Both the position numbers and the translations under genes were made by a program. The notes below the pieces were generated by a model. The model saw nothing but the letters and a program-made list of their open reading frames with translations, ran no database searches and was not told the origin of the DNA. From contig NZ_CP048222.1 of assembly GCF_010119975.1 (NCBI RefSeq), positions 4,668,501 to 4,732,500 on the forward strand: a DNA stretch of 64,000 nucleotides, read 5' to 3'. Shown one piece after another: positions 1-8,803 of this stretch (its first letter is position 1; each line of letters begins with the position of its first letter). The stretch is from Rhodocytophaga rosea. Its GTDB lineage: Bacteria > Bacteroidota > Bacteroidia > Cytophagales > 172606-1.

Positions 1-499
1 TAGTTTTATCAACTACCGGCAGGTTCACTACATGATCTACGGCGTTTACTATATCGATTTCTACGTCGGGGAGGGTAGCAGGTTTGGGTTGCAGGTGCTG
101 GCAGGCTGAAGTAAAGGTAATGGCTCTGCCACACTTTTGGATCAGTTTCTGGCAAAACTCATCCCGGTTGAGTTGTACCGCAATACTTCCATCAGAGGCC
201 AGTAGGTTCGGCGCTACATTTTTTCCTTTCGGATAAATCACTGTCAGTGGTTTTTCGGCATATTCTACAATGTCCCAGGCAATGTCGGGCACTTTCTGCA
301 CATAATCGTATAACTGGCCAATTTCAGCAATCATCACTACCAAAGGCTGACTGGCAGGACGCTTTTTTATAGATAAAATTTTATTAACAGCTTGCTGGTT
401 ACGTACGTCGCATCCCATGCCCCAGACAGTATCAGTTGGATATAAAATTACTTCTCCATTTTTAATGGCTTCTGAGGCTGTTTTAATTTCTTCAGTCAT
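1..499 (-). CDS. tsaC: L-threonylcarbamoyladenylate synthase (Sua5/YrdC/TsaC family), 3' end beyond the window
   Basis: Cytoplasmic enzyme that makes threonylcarbamoyl-AMP from threonine, bicarbonate and ATP, the first step of t6A37 tRNA modification. The reading frame opens with ATG at 499-497 (MTEEIKTASEAIKNGEVILY) and stays open to the left edge, giving 166 codons of a family usually near 190-210 residues, so only the C-terminus is missing. The YrdC signature is visible: YPTDTVWGMGCD near residue 20, then the K-x-R nucleotide-binding patch in SIKKRPASQPL near residue 45, followed by the expected hydrophobic core. The product of the reading frame is recognised by family pattern; only the exact length is unknown. 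No operon partner is visible, since the gene to the right (606-992) is on the same strand but 107 bp upstream with no obvious link. Confidence 0.88.
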   Translation of the reverse strand, partial: MTEEIKTASEAIKNGEVILYPTDTVWGMGCDVRNQQAVNKILSIKKRPASQPLVVMIAEIGQLYDYVQKVPDIAWDIVEYAEKPLTVIYPKGKNVAPNLLASDGSIAVQLNRDEFCQKLIQKCGRAITFTSACQHLQPKPATLPDVEIDIVNAVDHVVNLPVVDKT

Positions 500-605
500 G
501 TATGGCAATATAAAATTAATAGATTCTAAGATTAAAAAATATATCTGACTTATTGAACCAGATCGAAATTATATTAGATAATAAAAAGTTTTTAAGTCTA
601 TACAT

Positions 606-992
606 TCAATCTTCCTCCTCATAAAATTCCTGTAAAGCGCCGAAATAAGTCTGGTTCCAGCCATCGGTAATATCAGCAAAATCTTCATCGGGAATGTTGG
701 TATGCCTCAATTCAACGGAAGTTCCTTTTTTATGCGGATGGAGTTTAATGGTGACGATAGATTCTGCCGACTGGTCGCCAAAATACCATTGCTGCACAAT
801 CTTTTTGCCCTCTTCAAATTCCAGATTTCTGCCTACAATACTTCCATCCCACAGCGAAAATTCCGAACCTGGCTCTGTAGACATTTCTACTTTGTCGCCG
901 GTCCATAATTGCAGGGTAAGCGGATGGGTTAAAGCCAGGTATACTTCTTCCGGGGTGGCTGGTATAATGTAATACTGTTTGAAATCTTTCAT
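606..992 (-). CDS. SRPBCC / AHSA1-like domain protein
   Basis: A 128-residue single-domain protein of the START-like (Bet v1) fold, AHSA1 branch, in Bacteroidota usually a soluble protein of unknown ligand. The pattern is clear: KQYYIIPATPEEVYLALTHP at the N-terminus, LWTGDKVEMSTEPGSEFSLWDG in the middle, and the C-terminal DGWNQTYFGALQEFYEE helix that closes the hydrophobic cavity. An upstream in-frame start at 1040 would add 16 residues (MYLLHRKFLSNRIPKL) that fit no family member, so ATG at 992 (MKDFKQYY) is preferred. It ends in an acidic EEED tail. No enzymatic residues can be assigned, and the neighbours give no hint of function. Confidence 0.8.
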   Translation of the reverse strand: MKDFKQYYIIPATPEEVYLALTHPLTLQLWTGDKVEMSTEPGSEFSLWDGSIVGRNLEFEEGKKIVQQWYFGDQSAESIVTIKLHPHKKGTSVELRHTNIPDEDFADITDGWNQTYFGALQEFYEEED

Positions 993-1287
993 AAGCTTAG
1001 GAATCCGGTTACTCAGAAATTTTCGGTGAAGTAAATACAATTTTTTAAATGTTGTTACTCCGGAAAAAAGTATGTAGCAAATTGTTCACTGAATGTAAAC
1101 ATAACACCTGTTTACTGATCACATTTGATAGAATTCTGCGAAGTAAGGTAATACCTGCCTGGAGCAATAGTGCTCATCACTTCCGGGCGGAAAAGTAGTA
1201 AATTCTGGTAAATGAACGAACCAGTTTTAGCTGAAGAAAAGTAACTTGAAATAATCAGGCGTGAATGAGATGACCCTTTGAGCTGAC

Positions 1288-2150
1288 TCAGCGGTGGTTT
1301 TTTCTTTGCTGCAAAGCGGTGAGTGCTGCCTGTAGTGCAACCGTATTTTTTGACTGCTTCTCCAGGTTGTAAAGTTCTACTCTGCGAAATTCTACCGGAT
1401 GGCTTTCGCTTTGCAGGGCAATGTATCCTTCTGTAAGTAATTTGCCATCCATTTTAACAGCCGGGTCATGGCTACTTACATTGCCACCACCAATCTGGGG
1501 TTTTTCGTACGTCAATACCGTGTCTCCTTCCACGATATGTTTCACAAGAGAATCGCCTAATACCAGCACATCTGCCCGAACCCACTGGTCGCCATGATAG
1601 GTTTTAGAATTAGAGTCAATACAATGCGGCGTAAATAGCTTGCCATTCAGTACTACATTGGTGCCGGGGGTACATAAATTGGCTGTATGCCGTTCGTCTT
1701 TGCCATTGCCACCCAGAAATTGTACTTCAATGGAAATGGGAAAATCCTGATCCAGGCCCATGGTAGCAGGTGGCTGGCAGTGCAGCATAGCGCCACTATT
1801 GCGGATCGCCCATCCCGGACCACCTTTGGCCTGTTCGCCTGTAAACCTATATTCCAGAGAGAGCAGGTAATAAGAATATTTCTGTTTGTAGAAAATATGC
1901 CCAAACTTTTCATCAAAGTTCTGATACTGGCTGTAATCTACTTTCATGACTCCATTTTCTACCTGGAAAGTATTGCCGTAATTTTCATTCAGAGGATAGT
2001 TTCTGATTTTAACCTGCCAGTCTTTCAGATCTTTTCCATTAAACAACTGAATCCAGCCATCTGAGGATGTTTTTTTTGAAGTAGTATTCAGGCAGCTAAC
2101 TAAGAATAAGGCTCCGATGAAAAACAGGTTTGAGCGGGAAAAAAGTTCAT
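1288..2150 (-). CDS. 3-keto-disaccharide hydrolase (DUF1080) lipoprotein, with an apparent 5' frameshift
   Basis: A DUF1080 (LamG-like fold) protein; family members include hydrolases of 3-keto-glycosides, acting outside the inner membrane. The conserved opening GWIQLFNGKDLKDWQ and the closing GYIALQSESHPVEFRRVELY are both present. The open frame reaches upstream only to a TAG at 2184-2182 and contains no ATG or GTG; the furthest downstream plausible alternative is a TTG at 2046, which would remove the signal peptide. If one A is added to the A6 run at 2139-2144, translation from the ATG at 2150 reads MNFFSRSNLFFIGALFLVSC, a textbook lipoprotein signal ending in lipobox LVSC, and continues in frame into the domain. 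So the gene is either mis-sequenced by one base, shifted in this strain, or expressed by slippage. It lies downstream of the ThuA/dehydrogenase gene but behind a terminator. Confidence 0.75.
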
Positions 2151-2185
2151 AGGTGAAAGGGTGTATGATGTAAAAATAAGGCTAT

Positions 2186-2220
2186 AAAAAGTATAGCGGG
2201 AAGTTTATTTCCCGCTATAC
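2186..2220 (-). terminator. Intrinsic terminator after the ThuA/sugar-dehydrogenase gene
   Basis: Perfect 12-bp inverted repeat GTATAGCGGGAA (2191-2202) / TTCCCGCTATAC (2209-2220) around a 6-nt loop. On the minus strand it is followed by a T5 tract (complement of 2186-2190). It lies 42 bp beyond the stop of the 2262-5669 gene and before the DUF1080 gene, so the latter is probably only a read-through or separately started transcript. Confidence 0.85.
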
Positions 2221-2261
2221 ATGCTATATACGCTTCTAAATTTTAATCTTTCAATCCAGAG

Positions 2262-5200
2262 TTACTTCTCAAAGCTGATCCAGTCGATGCCGATTAAAGG
2301 AGTATTGTCATTCACTTTTTCGTCTTTCTTCTTGAAAACAAAATACAGGTCATGTTTGCCGCCAGGATTATTGAGAGGGGCGCTCAACTCTGCATATTTT
2401 CCTCTGCCACCTGTTGCTGTAAAGTCGAGTGTACTAATCACCGGACCTTTTGCCGAACCAGTATGTACTTCTACTATCCCATCTCCACTGGAAGAATAAG
2501 AATAATTCAGCTTGCTGATACCTGTCAGGTCTATGTTTTTAAACATCAGATAGGCTTTATTAGCACCACCAGCTGCCCTGCCGAACCGCTGCGCATTACT
2601 CATCACATCAGCATCTTCTGCTTCAACCTTGGAAGGACGTAGGATAAGTGTTTCTGTCCGGCTCAGGGGCGTAATACTTCCGCCTTTGTCTGTATAAGAA
2701 GCCGTCAGAATATACCGTCCCTGCGTTTCTTTGCCCACATGTTCTTTCAATACTGTATTTCCCTGCAATGGAAGTTTAGCCTGCGACTGTTGCGTAGATA
2801 AGGTAAGTACATATTTTACAATTTCAGAAGCATCTTCCACGGACAATTGCGGATGAGCATTCATGGCTTTTTCGCCCCATACGCCACCGCCACCGGTAAT
2901 GATTTTGTTGGCTAGTTTCGCTACTGCATTTTTATCGCCAGTATATTTCTGGGAAACTTCCATAAAAGATGGCCCTACCGATTTTCCGTTCAGTTGGTGA
3001 CAAGCCTTGCAGTCGCTGTTTGCCATCAGGTTTTTGCCCAGATTATAAGAACTGGTAATTTGCTGGTGACCTGTTATTGCCTGCTGGCTGGCTACTTTGG
3101 GAATATAGTTGAGCTTAACCTGTACTTTTTTCTTGTCAATTACTTTGTCTTCATTGTCTTTTACTTCTACTGCATATTTGAGAGGCGTATCCTGGGCAAA
3201 AAAGAAAGTGCTATTACCTTCTGTATTGATCGCCACCTGGGGCAATGTATTGCCTACTTTTACCTCGAGGGTATCAGTGCTGCTCATGCCCGAAGGGTCT
3301 GTAACTTTCAATAGTACCGGGTATACTCCATCTTTCTGGAAAGTATAGGAAGGATTCGCTTCTGTAGAAACTGGCTGGTTTTTTTCGAATGTCCACTCAT
3401 AACTCAGTTTGTCTTCCTCATCGAAATCATAGCTGCGGCGGCTGCTGAAGTTTACTTTCAAAGGCGCTAACCCAATGGTATCTCTGGCAGAAGCCATGGC
3501 TACCGGCATGCGGTTTCCGGGATTAAACTCTATTTTTACAAGCCGGGCATCGTCGTTATCAATGCCATATACGGTACCATATTCCAGCATGTAGAATTCA
3601 CCTCCCGGACCAATTTCCATATCTATTGGCCGTCTGAAATCGCCATTGGTGGCCATAAATGGCTCCATCCGTTTGAAGTTCTGATTTTCGTCTAAACGTA
3701 CGGCAAACACCCAGTTACGCATCCAGTCAAAAATGAACAGAGCTTTATCGTAGTACTCTGGTATTTTTACCTCTGACTTCAGGTTTGCATCAAAGTGATA
3801 GACCGGACCGGCTTCTGCGCTTCTGCCGCCAGTACCCAGTTCAGGAAATTCATCTGATTTATTATACGGATACCAGATCATGGCTTTCTGAGCCGGAGGT
3901 AAGGTTTTGGCACCAGTATTATTGGGTGAATTATTTACCGGCGCATTTATATCGAATAAATTGCCAACCGCTTTGGTTTCGAAGTCATAATCGTGATAAG
4001 GCTTACTATCACCTACAAACAGCGGCCAGCCATAGTTACCGGGTTTTTTTGCCTGGTTAATTTCATCATAACCTCTCGGGCCTTGCGGACCATCTGTACC
4101 AGAATCCGGGCCAATTTCACCCCAGTATACAATAGAAGTTTCCTGGTCTACCGACATGCGATAAGGATTGCGGCAACCCATGACATAAATTTCCGGGCGG
4201 GTGCCAGGCGTACCTTTTGGAAAGAGGTTTCCTTCCGGAATGGTATAGGTGCCATCTGCTTCCGGGTGAATTTTAAGGATTTTGCCACGAAGGTCATTGG
4301 GATTTCCGGCAGAGCGCTGGGCATCGAAGGTTAAACGTCCTGGCCTGTCGTCGATAGGAGCAAAGCCACTGGATTCGAAGGGAACAGTATTGTCGCCGGT
4401 AGAAATGTACAGGTTTTTGTCTTTGTCCCAGGCCAGAGAGCCGCCGGTATGGGCACTTACTTCCAGGTCAATGGGAATCTGGATAATTACTTTTTCTGAA
4501 GCCAGGTCCAGAAAACCATCTTTGCCCAGGGTGAAACGGGAAACATGCTGTTTAGTCTGTCCGTTTTCTTCGGCGGTATGGAAGAAATACATCCAGTTAT
4601 TCTGGCTGAAATCCGGATCTAACGTAATTCCCAGCAAGCCATTGAGATATTTTTCTACCGCTTTTACCGGAAAATCACGCAACAGGCGGGTTTTCTTGGT
4701 TGCCGGGTCATACATATAAAATTTACCAGCCCGTTCTACGTAGAACACTCGTCCGTCTGGTGCTACCGCCAGTTCCATAGGTTCGTTTAAATCATTGGAA
4801 AGAATGGTTTTTTTGAAGCGGTTCTCCTCAGGCTTTTTCACCCCATACGCTTTTGAATAGTCTAGTTTCTGATTCTGCCCGATGGCATAACGGATACCAC
4901 CCAGCAGGTGATTCACAAACATAGGTTCCACAAAGGTTTCGTTGGTATGTCCTAAGCCAGTGTAAAAAGCCCGTCCGCCATCATAGTCATGGTACCATAC
5001 AATCGGATGGTTGCCAGCATTCTCTCCGCCTTCATAGCTGTCCTCATCTAGTTTAGCCAGCACTTTCAGGTCGGGATTGATGCTTTTATAATTATACCAC
5101 TCGTCGTTGCGCTCCCAGCGGGCAGGCAATCCTTTGGTGGAAATATGAGAAGTGTCGATTACATCAATTGTAGCCTTGCGTACATTGGGATTGTTGGGAT

Positions 5201-5669
5201 GGCTCAAAAAATATGCGCCTACCAGTTTGTTATACCAGGGCCAGTTATATTCGGTATCGGCTGCTGCATGAATGCCCACAAAACCTCCTCCGGCCTGAAT
5301 AAAACGCTCAAAGGCTACCTGCTGATCCGGATTGAGTACATTCTGGGTGGTGCTCAGGAAAATAACAGCACTATAGTTTTTCAGGCTGTCTTCTACAAAA
5401 TAGGCAGAATTTTTAGTGGTATCTACGGCGAAGTTATTTTCCCGGCCTAATTTCTGAATAGCCGCTATTCCACTGGGAATCGACTGGTGGTAATATCCAC
5501 TTGTTTTAGAGAAGATAAGTACCCTGGGTGTTTTTGTTTCTGCCACCGGCTGGCTCACAGTAGGGATACTGGCGGTAGTTGCCGTTTTACAGGCATAGAA
5601 CCCTCCGCCAGCCATGGCACTCAATATAAGGGCAAAAGCTGTTTTTTTAGCGTAATCTTTTACGGACAT
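2262..5669 (-). CDS. Multi-module lipoprotein: ThuA-like, PQQ-type sugar dehydrogenase propeller, PKD, cytochrome c, CBM
   Basis: An 1135-residue exported protein that probably binds and oxidises a sugar or glycoside at the cell surface or periplasm. Signal peptide with lipobox-like GGFYAC (Cys27). Modules in order: ThuA/trehalose-utilisation-like (about 48-260, starting RVLIFSKTSGYYH and including GGGFVGIHAAAD); a GSDH-type six-blade propeller (about 285-720, with ELAVAPDGRVFYVERAG, HTGGSLAWDKDKNLYISTGDN and GCRNPYRMSVD); a PKD domain (about 730-815, YDFDEEDKLSYEWTFE); a linker; a class I cytochrome c with C887-K-A-C890-H891; and a C-terminal carbohydrate-binding beta-sandwich (about 1000-1135, ending IGIDWISFEK). 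The haem site could take electrons from the propeller. The same architecture recurs in Cytophagales and Planctomycetes genomes; the true substrate is not known. The DUF1080 gene follows on the same strand. Confidence 0.88.
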   Translation of the reverse strand: MSVKDYAKKTAFALILSAMAGGGFYACKTATTASIPTVSQPVAETKTPRVLIFSKTSGYYHQSIPSGIAAIQKLGRENNFAVDTTKNSAYFVEDSLKNYSAVIFLSTTQNVLNPDQQVAFERFIQAGGGFVGIHAAADTEYNWPWYNKLVGAYFLSHPNNPNVRKATIDVIDTSHISTKGLPARWERNDEWYNYKSINPDLKVLAKLDEDSYEGGENAGNHPIVWYHDYDGGRAFYTGLGHTNETFVEPMFVNHLLGGIRYAIGQNQKLDYSKAYGVKKPEENRFKKTILSNDLNEPMELAVAPDGRVFYVERAGKFYMYDPATKKTRLLRDFPVKAVEKYLNGLLGITLDPDFSQNNWMYFFHTAEENGQTKQHVSRFTLGKDGFLDLASEKVIIQIPIDLEVSAHTGGSLAWDKDKNLYISTGDNTVPFESSGFAPIDDRPGRLTFDAQRSAGNPNDLRGKILKIHPEADGTYTIPEGNLFPKGTPGTRPEIYVMGCRNPYRMSVDQETSIVYWGEIGPDSGTDGPQGPRGYDEINQAKKPGNYGWPLFVGDSKPYHDYDFETKAVGNLFDINAPVNNSPNNTGAKTLPPAQKAMIWYPYNKSDEFPELGTGGRSAEAGPVYHFDANLKSEVKIPEYYDKALFIFDWMRNWVFAVRLDENQNFKRMEPFMATNGDFRRPIDMEIGPGGEFYMLEYGTVYGIDNDDARLVKIEFNPGNRMPVAMASARDTIGLAPLKVNFSSRRSYDFDEEDKLSYEWTFEKNQPVSTEANPSYTFQKDGVYPVLLKVTDPSGMSSTDTLEVKVGNTLPQVAINTEGNSTFFFAQDTPLKYAVEVKDNEDKVIDKKKVQVKLNYIPKVASQQAITGHQQITSSYNLGKNLMANSDCKACHQLNGKSVGPSFMEVSQKYTGDKNAVAKLANKIITGGGGVWGEKAMNAHPQLSVEDASEIVKYVLTLSTQQSQAKLPLQGNTVLKEHVGKETQGRYILTASYTDKGGSITPLSRTETLILRPSKVEAEDADVMSNAQRFGRAAGGANKAYLMFKNIDLTGISKLNYSYSSSGDGIVEVHTGSAKGPVISTLDFTATGGRGKYAELSAPLNNPGGKHDLYFVFKKKDEKVNDNTPLIGIDWISFEK

Positions 5670-6107
5670 AAGTTTAGGTAATGTGATAAGTAATCAAATT
5701 ATAATAAGGTGAATGTTTAGCTGACTGATTTAGTAAAGCATAGGTTGAATAGGCTTATTTAAAAATAGCAATATCGTGATTTTACTTATAATTATATAAA
5801 GTATAATTAAAGATATATTGAAAATTATTTCAATGACAAGGTGAAGACTTTGCCTTCCAAGTTTGTTTAAAAAATCAGCCCAGTTTTCGGCCATCAGGAA
5901 CGAGAACAGCGTATGTGTAAGCAGGCAGGTTCTATCTGTAATTATTAGACTTTATTTTATATTTTTATAGCGCAATCGTTTATTCGCATTATTTCTTCAA
6001 AGCATGTAGATATACGGCGTAAAGAGTTAAATCAAACTTTATAAACCTTTAACCTCCAGATATTAATACTTCAATTTTCGTATATTCTAATTCGTAATCC
6101 TACATAT
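5670..6107. other. Intergenic region, 438 bp, divergent promoters expected
   Basis: AT-rich spacer between two divergently transcribed genes, so it must hold both promoters. I could not fix either: the minus-strand side has a near match to the -7 box (TATAATTTG around 5699) with one extra base. No open frame, RNA gene or clear repeat was seen. Confidence 0.4.
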
Positions 6108-6359
6108 ATGGCAAATAAGAAAACCTCCAAAACCAGCAAGCCCAAAGTAAACAAAGAACTGGAAGGCTTTGATATTCAGGTAAATTCTTTCGGAGAAATC
6201 ATTACTAACTTTGATATCAACAAGATCAATGAGTTTCTGAACCGGAATGTAGATGATAAAAAACTCCGGGATAGGGATGATATTTTTGAAAGCGAAGAGC
6301 AAAAGCCCAAACGCCGGAAAACAGATAAACCTTCGGAAGAAGATAACAAAGAAGAATAA
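6108..6359 (+). CDS. Small highly charged conserved hypothetical protein
   Basis: An 83-residue soluble protein with a Lys-rich start (KKTSKTSKPKVNKELEG), a central stretch FDIQVNSFGEIITNFDINKINEFLNRNVDDKKLRDR that looks conserved, and a mixed-charge, probably disordered tail ending EEDNKEE. Proteins of this pattern occur across Cytophagales as uncharacterised short genes. The start is the only in-frame ATG near the upstream stop. It is convergent with the Gre-type gene, with 9 bp between the stops. The domain type and function are unknown; a nucleic-acid or protein chaperone role would be speculation. Confidence 0.75.
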   Translation: MANKKTSKTSKPKVNKELEGFDIQVNSFGEIITNFDINKINEFLNRNVDDKKLRDRDDIFESEEQKPKRRKTDKPSEEDNKEE

Positions 6360-6368
6360 ACAGGCGCT

Positions 6369-6911
6369 TTATTCATTTGTGCTTTTCTCCGGGCTGGCAT
6401 AGCTAATGTCTATGACCTCTACTTCTTCCTGGCTGGGACCCATTTGCAGCAAAAGTATTTGTCCGATAGTTACACCTGTGAGCGTACGGGCAATAGGTGC
6501 AATAAAGGCGATCTTTCCTTCAGGTACAGAGGCTTCATCTACACCTACAATGGTAAACTGCCGTTCTGTACCAGCCTGCTTTCCATTCCGGGTACGCAAG
6601 GTTACCGTTGCTCCAAACCTGACCTGATCAGAAGGCTGGCTGCCCGGGTCAATGAGTTTGGCAGAGGCGATACGACTGGTAAGGGCGTTTAGCTGAGCAT
6701 TGAGAATAGTAAGTTGCCGCGTACGCTCCGAATCTTCCAGAGCGCTGGTTTCTATTTGTGTATGCTTTGTTTCAAGCGCTGCTAATTCGGTTCGCAGCAT
6801 GGCCAGACCCTGCGGCGTTACATAATTAGGAACACCTGCAGGTAGGGCCGCTCTAGGCGGAATGATAGGTGCTTGTCCGGAATCGTCTTCTTTTACAAAT
6901 GCTCTGCTCAT
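6369..6911 (-). CDS. GreA/GreB family transcription elongation factor
   Basis: Cytoplasmic RNA-polymerase-binding factor of 180 residues. The N-terminal half (about 28-90) is a predicted coiled coil beginning YVTPQGLAMLRTELAAL and carrying EDSERTRQ at the expected tip, the place where GreA-type proteins present acidic residues to the polymerase active site. The C-terminal half (about 95-165) is the FKBP-like fold, with VRFGATVTLRTRNGK, RQFTIVGVDEAS and GKIAFIAPIARTLTGVTIGQ. This layout matches the GreA/GreB-like branch common in Bacteroidota, longer at the N-terminus than classical GreA (about 158). Whether it cleaves backtracked RNA or is an anti-factor such as Rnk cannot be decided here. 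No operon partner. Confidence 0.85.
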   Translation of the reverse strand: MSRAFVKEDDSGQAPIIPPRAALPAGVPNYVTPQGLAMLRTELAALETKHTQIETSALEDSERTRQLTILNAQLNALTSRIASAKLIDPGSQPSDQVRFGATVTLRTRNGKQAGTERQFTIVGVDEASVPEGKIAFIAPIARTLTGVTIGQILLLQMGPSQEEVEVIDISYASPEKSTNE

Positions 6912-7128
6912 GCCTTTGTTAAACGCAAGCTGGGTATTGAATGGTTGTTGGTATACATTATTTCATGCACTTGTACAGTATCTGCGCTCATAAAAGTTTT
7001 GAGCTGTCTGCTTAATGGCGAGAAAATTTTTGGCAATCCGAAGTTTACGCTGAATCTTTTTTCCAATTAATTCACAAGATAAGCAATAGACCATAACTTA
7101 GCTTATAAGTATAAACCCATGTGACCCG

Positions 7129-7863
7129 ATGCCCCGGATACGAATACTTGCCTTAGAAGATAATACCCTGCATGCCGATATTTTACGGATGACGCTGGAT
7201 ACCTTAGGTTACGAATTGATTGATATTGCCGATAATTCTAAAGACCTGATCCGATTGCTGGAAGCCACCGATCCTGATCTGCTGCTGATGGATGTAGATA
7301 TTGGAGAAGCCTTCACAGGCATAGATCTGGTGAAAAAAATCAACGAAAACATAGATATCCCGGTGATCTATGTTACTTCACTAAAGGAAGAGCAGGTATT
7401 TAAAAAAGCCAAAGAAACCCTGCCGGATGCCTATATTAATAAACCTTACCAGCCCGAGCAACTACAGGCGGCGATTGAACTGGCTTGTTATAAGAAGCAA
7501 AAAGAAAGCAGTTATATTGCCAAATCCCGCAATAAAGACATTGCTGCAAAATCGGTATTTGTAAAAGAAGGAGATAACCTGATTAAAATTTCTTTACCGG
7601 ATATACTGCTCGTAGAAGCGTATGATAAATACTGCTTCATTTACACCAGGGAGAAAAAATACCTGCTCAGCGTACAACTCAAAAACATAGCTGATGCCCT
7701 TCCGACAGAGCAATTTTTACAGGTGCACCGCTCCTATATCATTAATATCGATGCCATTGAGAAAGTACGCCTGAGTCAGAACAGCCTCGAAATAGCCGGC
7801 AAACAGATCCCCTTTAGTAAAACCTATAAAAATACTTTGTTCTCCCGGCTGAAAATGCTGTAA
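7129..7863 (+). CDS. LytTR-family response regulator
   Basis: A 244-residue two-component output protein. The receiver domain (1-120) has all key residues: acidic pair E10-D11, phospho-acceptor D55 in LLLMDVDIG, T83 and K105 in INKPY. The LytTR DNA-binding domain spans about 145-244 (FVKEGDNLIKISLPDILLVEAYDKYCFIYT, then FLQVHRSYIINIDAIEKV). Such proteins bind paired direct repeats to activate nearby promoters. It heads a run of four genes on one strand (32, 5 and 6 bp gaps) that ends with a histidine kinase, which is the probable phosphate donor. The start ATG is preceded by a GTG-free, AT-rich leader. Confidence 0.92.
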   Translation: MPRIRILALEDNTLHADILRMTLDTLGYELIDIADNSKDLIRLLEATDPDLLLMDVDIGEAFTGIDLVKKINENIDIPVIYVTSLKEEQVFKKAKETLPDAYINKPYQPEQLQAAIELACYKKQKESSYIAKSRNKDIAAKSVFVKEGDNLIKISLPDILLVEAYDKYCFIYTREKKYLLSVQLKNIADALPTEQFLQVHRSYIINIDAIEKVRLSQNSLEIAGKQIPFSKTYKNTLFSRLKML

Positions 7864-7895
7864 AATCACTATTTTAGAAGGTTGATAACAAAGGA

Positions 7896-8369
7896 ATGAT
7901 GCACTTAAATGATAATTTAATTAGTTGTATTGAATCTGCCGCTGCTTCGGTCTGGTTGTGTAATACGAACGAACAGCTGGAAACAGATATGGTCCGGGTG
8001 CTGGGCGTGCAGGTAGATGCTGACCGCCGCCACCTGACAGTATATATTCCGGAAAGCTATGGAGCTGACGTTATCCGAAATTTGTCTGTTACTGATAAAA
8101 TCACCTTTCTTACAGCTATTATTTTTACTTATGAATCCTATCAGGTAAAAGGCACCTATATTTCCCACCGGGCGTCCACAGAAGAAGAGATAAAATATCA
8201 GAAAGCGTATATGGACGATTTTGCAAAGGCCTTACAAAAACAAGGATTATCCAGAGAAAAGGCTTATAAAGCGTACTTCCGGCAGCCTTGTATCGCTTTG
8301 CGTATGGTAGCAGAAGAAGTATATGAACAAACGCCCAGAAAAGGCACTGGAGAAAGGCTGGCTGTTTAA
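7896..8369 (+). CDS. Pyridoxamine 5'-phosphate oxidase-like split-barrel protein
   Basis: A 157-residue soluble protein of the FMN-binding split-barrel superfamily. The recognisable parts are LGVQVDADRRHLTVYIPESYGADVIRNLSVTDKITFLT (barrel strands and the helix that lines the flavin site), then YESYQVKGTYISHRASTEEE, and a C-terminal helix region with FRQPCIALRMVAEEVYEQTPR. True PNPO catalytic residues are not identifiable, so a flavin or haem-binding sensor or reductase role is as likely as pyridoxamine oxidation. It is the second gene of the 7129-10132 operon, between a response regulator and a second split-barrel gene. Start could be either of two consecutive ATGs at 7896 and 7899. Confidence 0.7.
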   Translation: MMHLNDNLISCIESAAASVWLCNTNEQLETDMVRVLGVQVDADRRHLTVYIPESYGADVIRNLSVTDKITFLTAIIFTYESYQVKGTYISHRASTEEEIKYQKAYMDDFAKALQKQGLSREKAYKAYFRQPCIALRMVAEEVYEQTPRKGTGERLAV

Positions 8370-8374
8370 CAATT

Positions 8375-8797
8375 ATGAAATACATATCCACTAAGCCTGA
8401 AATTACCAAAGAAATGCTGTCAGGTATGCAAGGCGTGATCCCTTCTACCTTGTCTACTGCCAGTAAAGATGGAATTCCTAATGTTACATTTATTTCGCAA
8501 ATGTTTTATGTAGATTCCAGGCATGTAGCGCTTTCCTTCCAGTTCATGAATAAAACCTGGCGAAATTTGCAGGAAAACCCAGTAGCTACAGCTATTATTA
8601 CTTCTCCCGATACTTTTTCTATGTGGAAAGTGAAATTGCGCTACCTGGAAATCCAGACAGAAGGACCTATTTTTGAGCAAATGGAGATGCAACTGATGGC
8701 TATTACTTCTATGATGAAAATCAAGATAGATTTTGTTATTAAAGCGGCTTTGATCTGTAAAGTGGAATCGGTAGAAGTTATCTATGAAGGAGAATAA
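8375..8797 (+). CDS. Pyridoxamine 5'-phosphate oxidase family FMN-binding protein
   Basis: A 140-residue protein of the same split-barrel superfamily as its upstream neighbour but of a different subtype: IPSTLSTASKDGIPNVTFISQMFYVDSRHVALSFQFMNKTWRNLQENP is the classical N-terminal half in which FMN phosphate is held by the R/K-rich strand. The later LRYLEIQTEGPIFEQMEMQLMAI and ALICKVESVEVIYEG complete the barrel. It begins 5 bp after the previous stop and ends 6 bp before the histidine kinase gene, so translation is probably coupled. No substrate can be assigned. A likely role is to present flavin or a redox signal to the kinase, which is inference from context only. Confidence 0.8.
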   Translation: MKYISTKPEITKEMLSGMQGVIPSTLSTASKDGIPNVTFISQMFYVDSRHVALSFQFMNKTWRNLQENPVATAIITSPDTFSMWKVKLRYLEIQTEGPIFEQMEMQLMAITSMMKIKIDFVIKAALICKVESVEVIYEGE

Positions 8798-8803
8798 TTA
8801 GAA

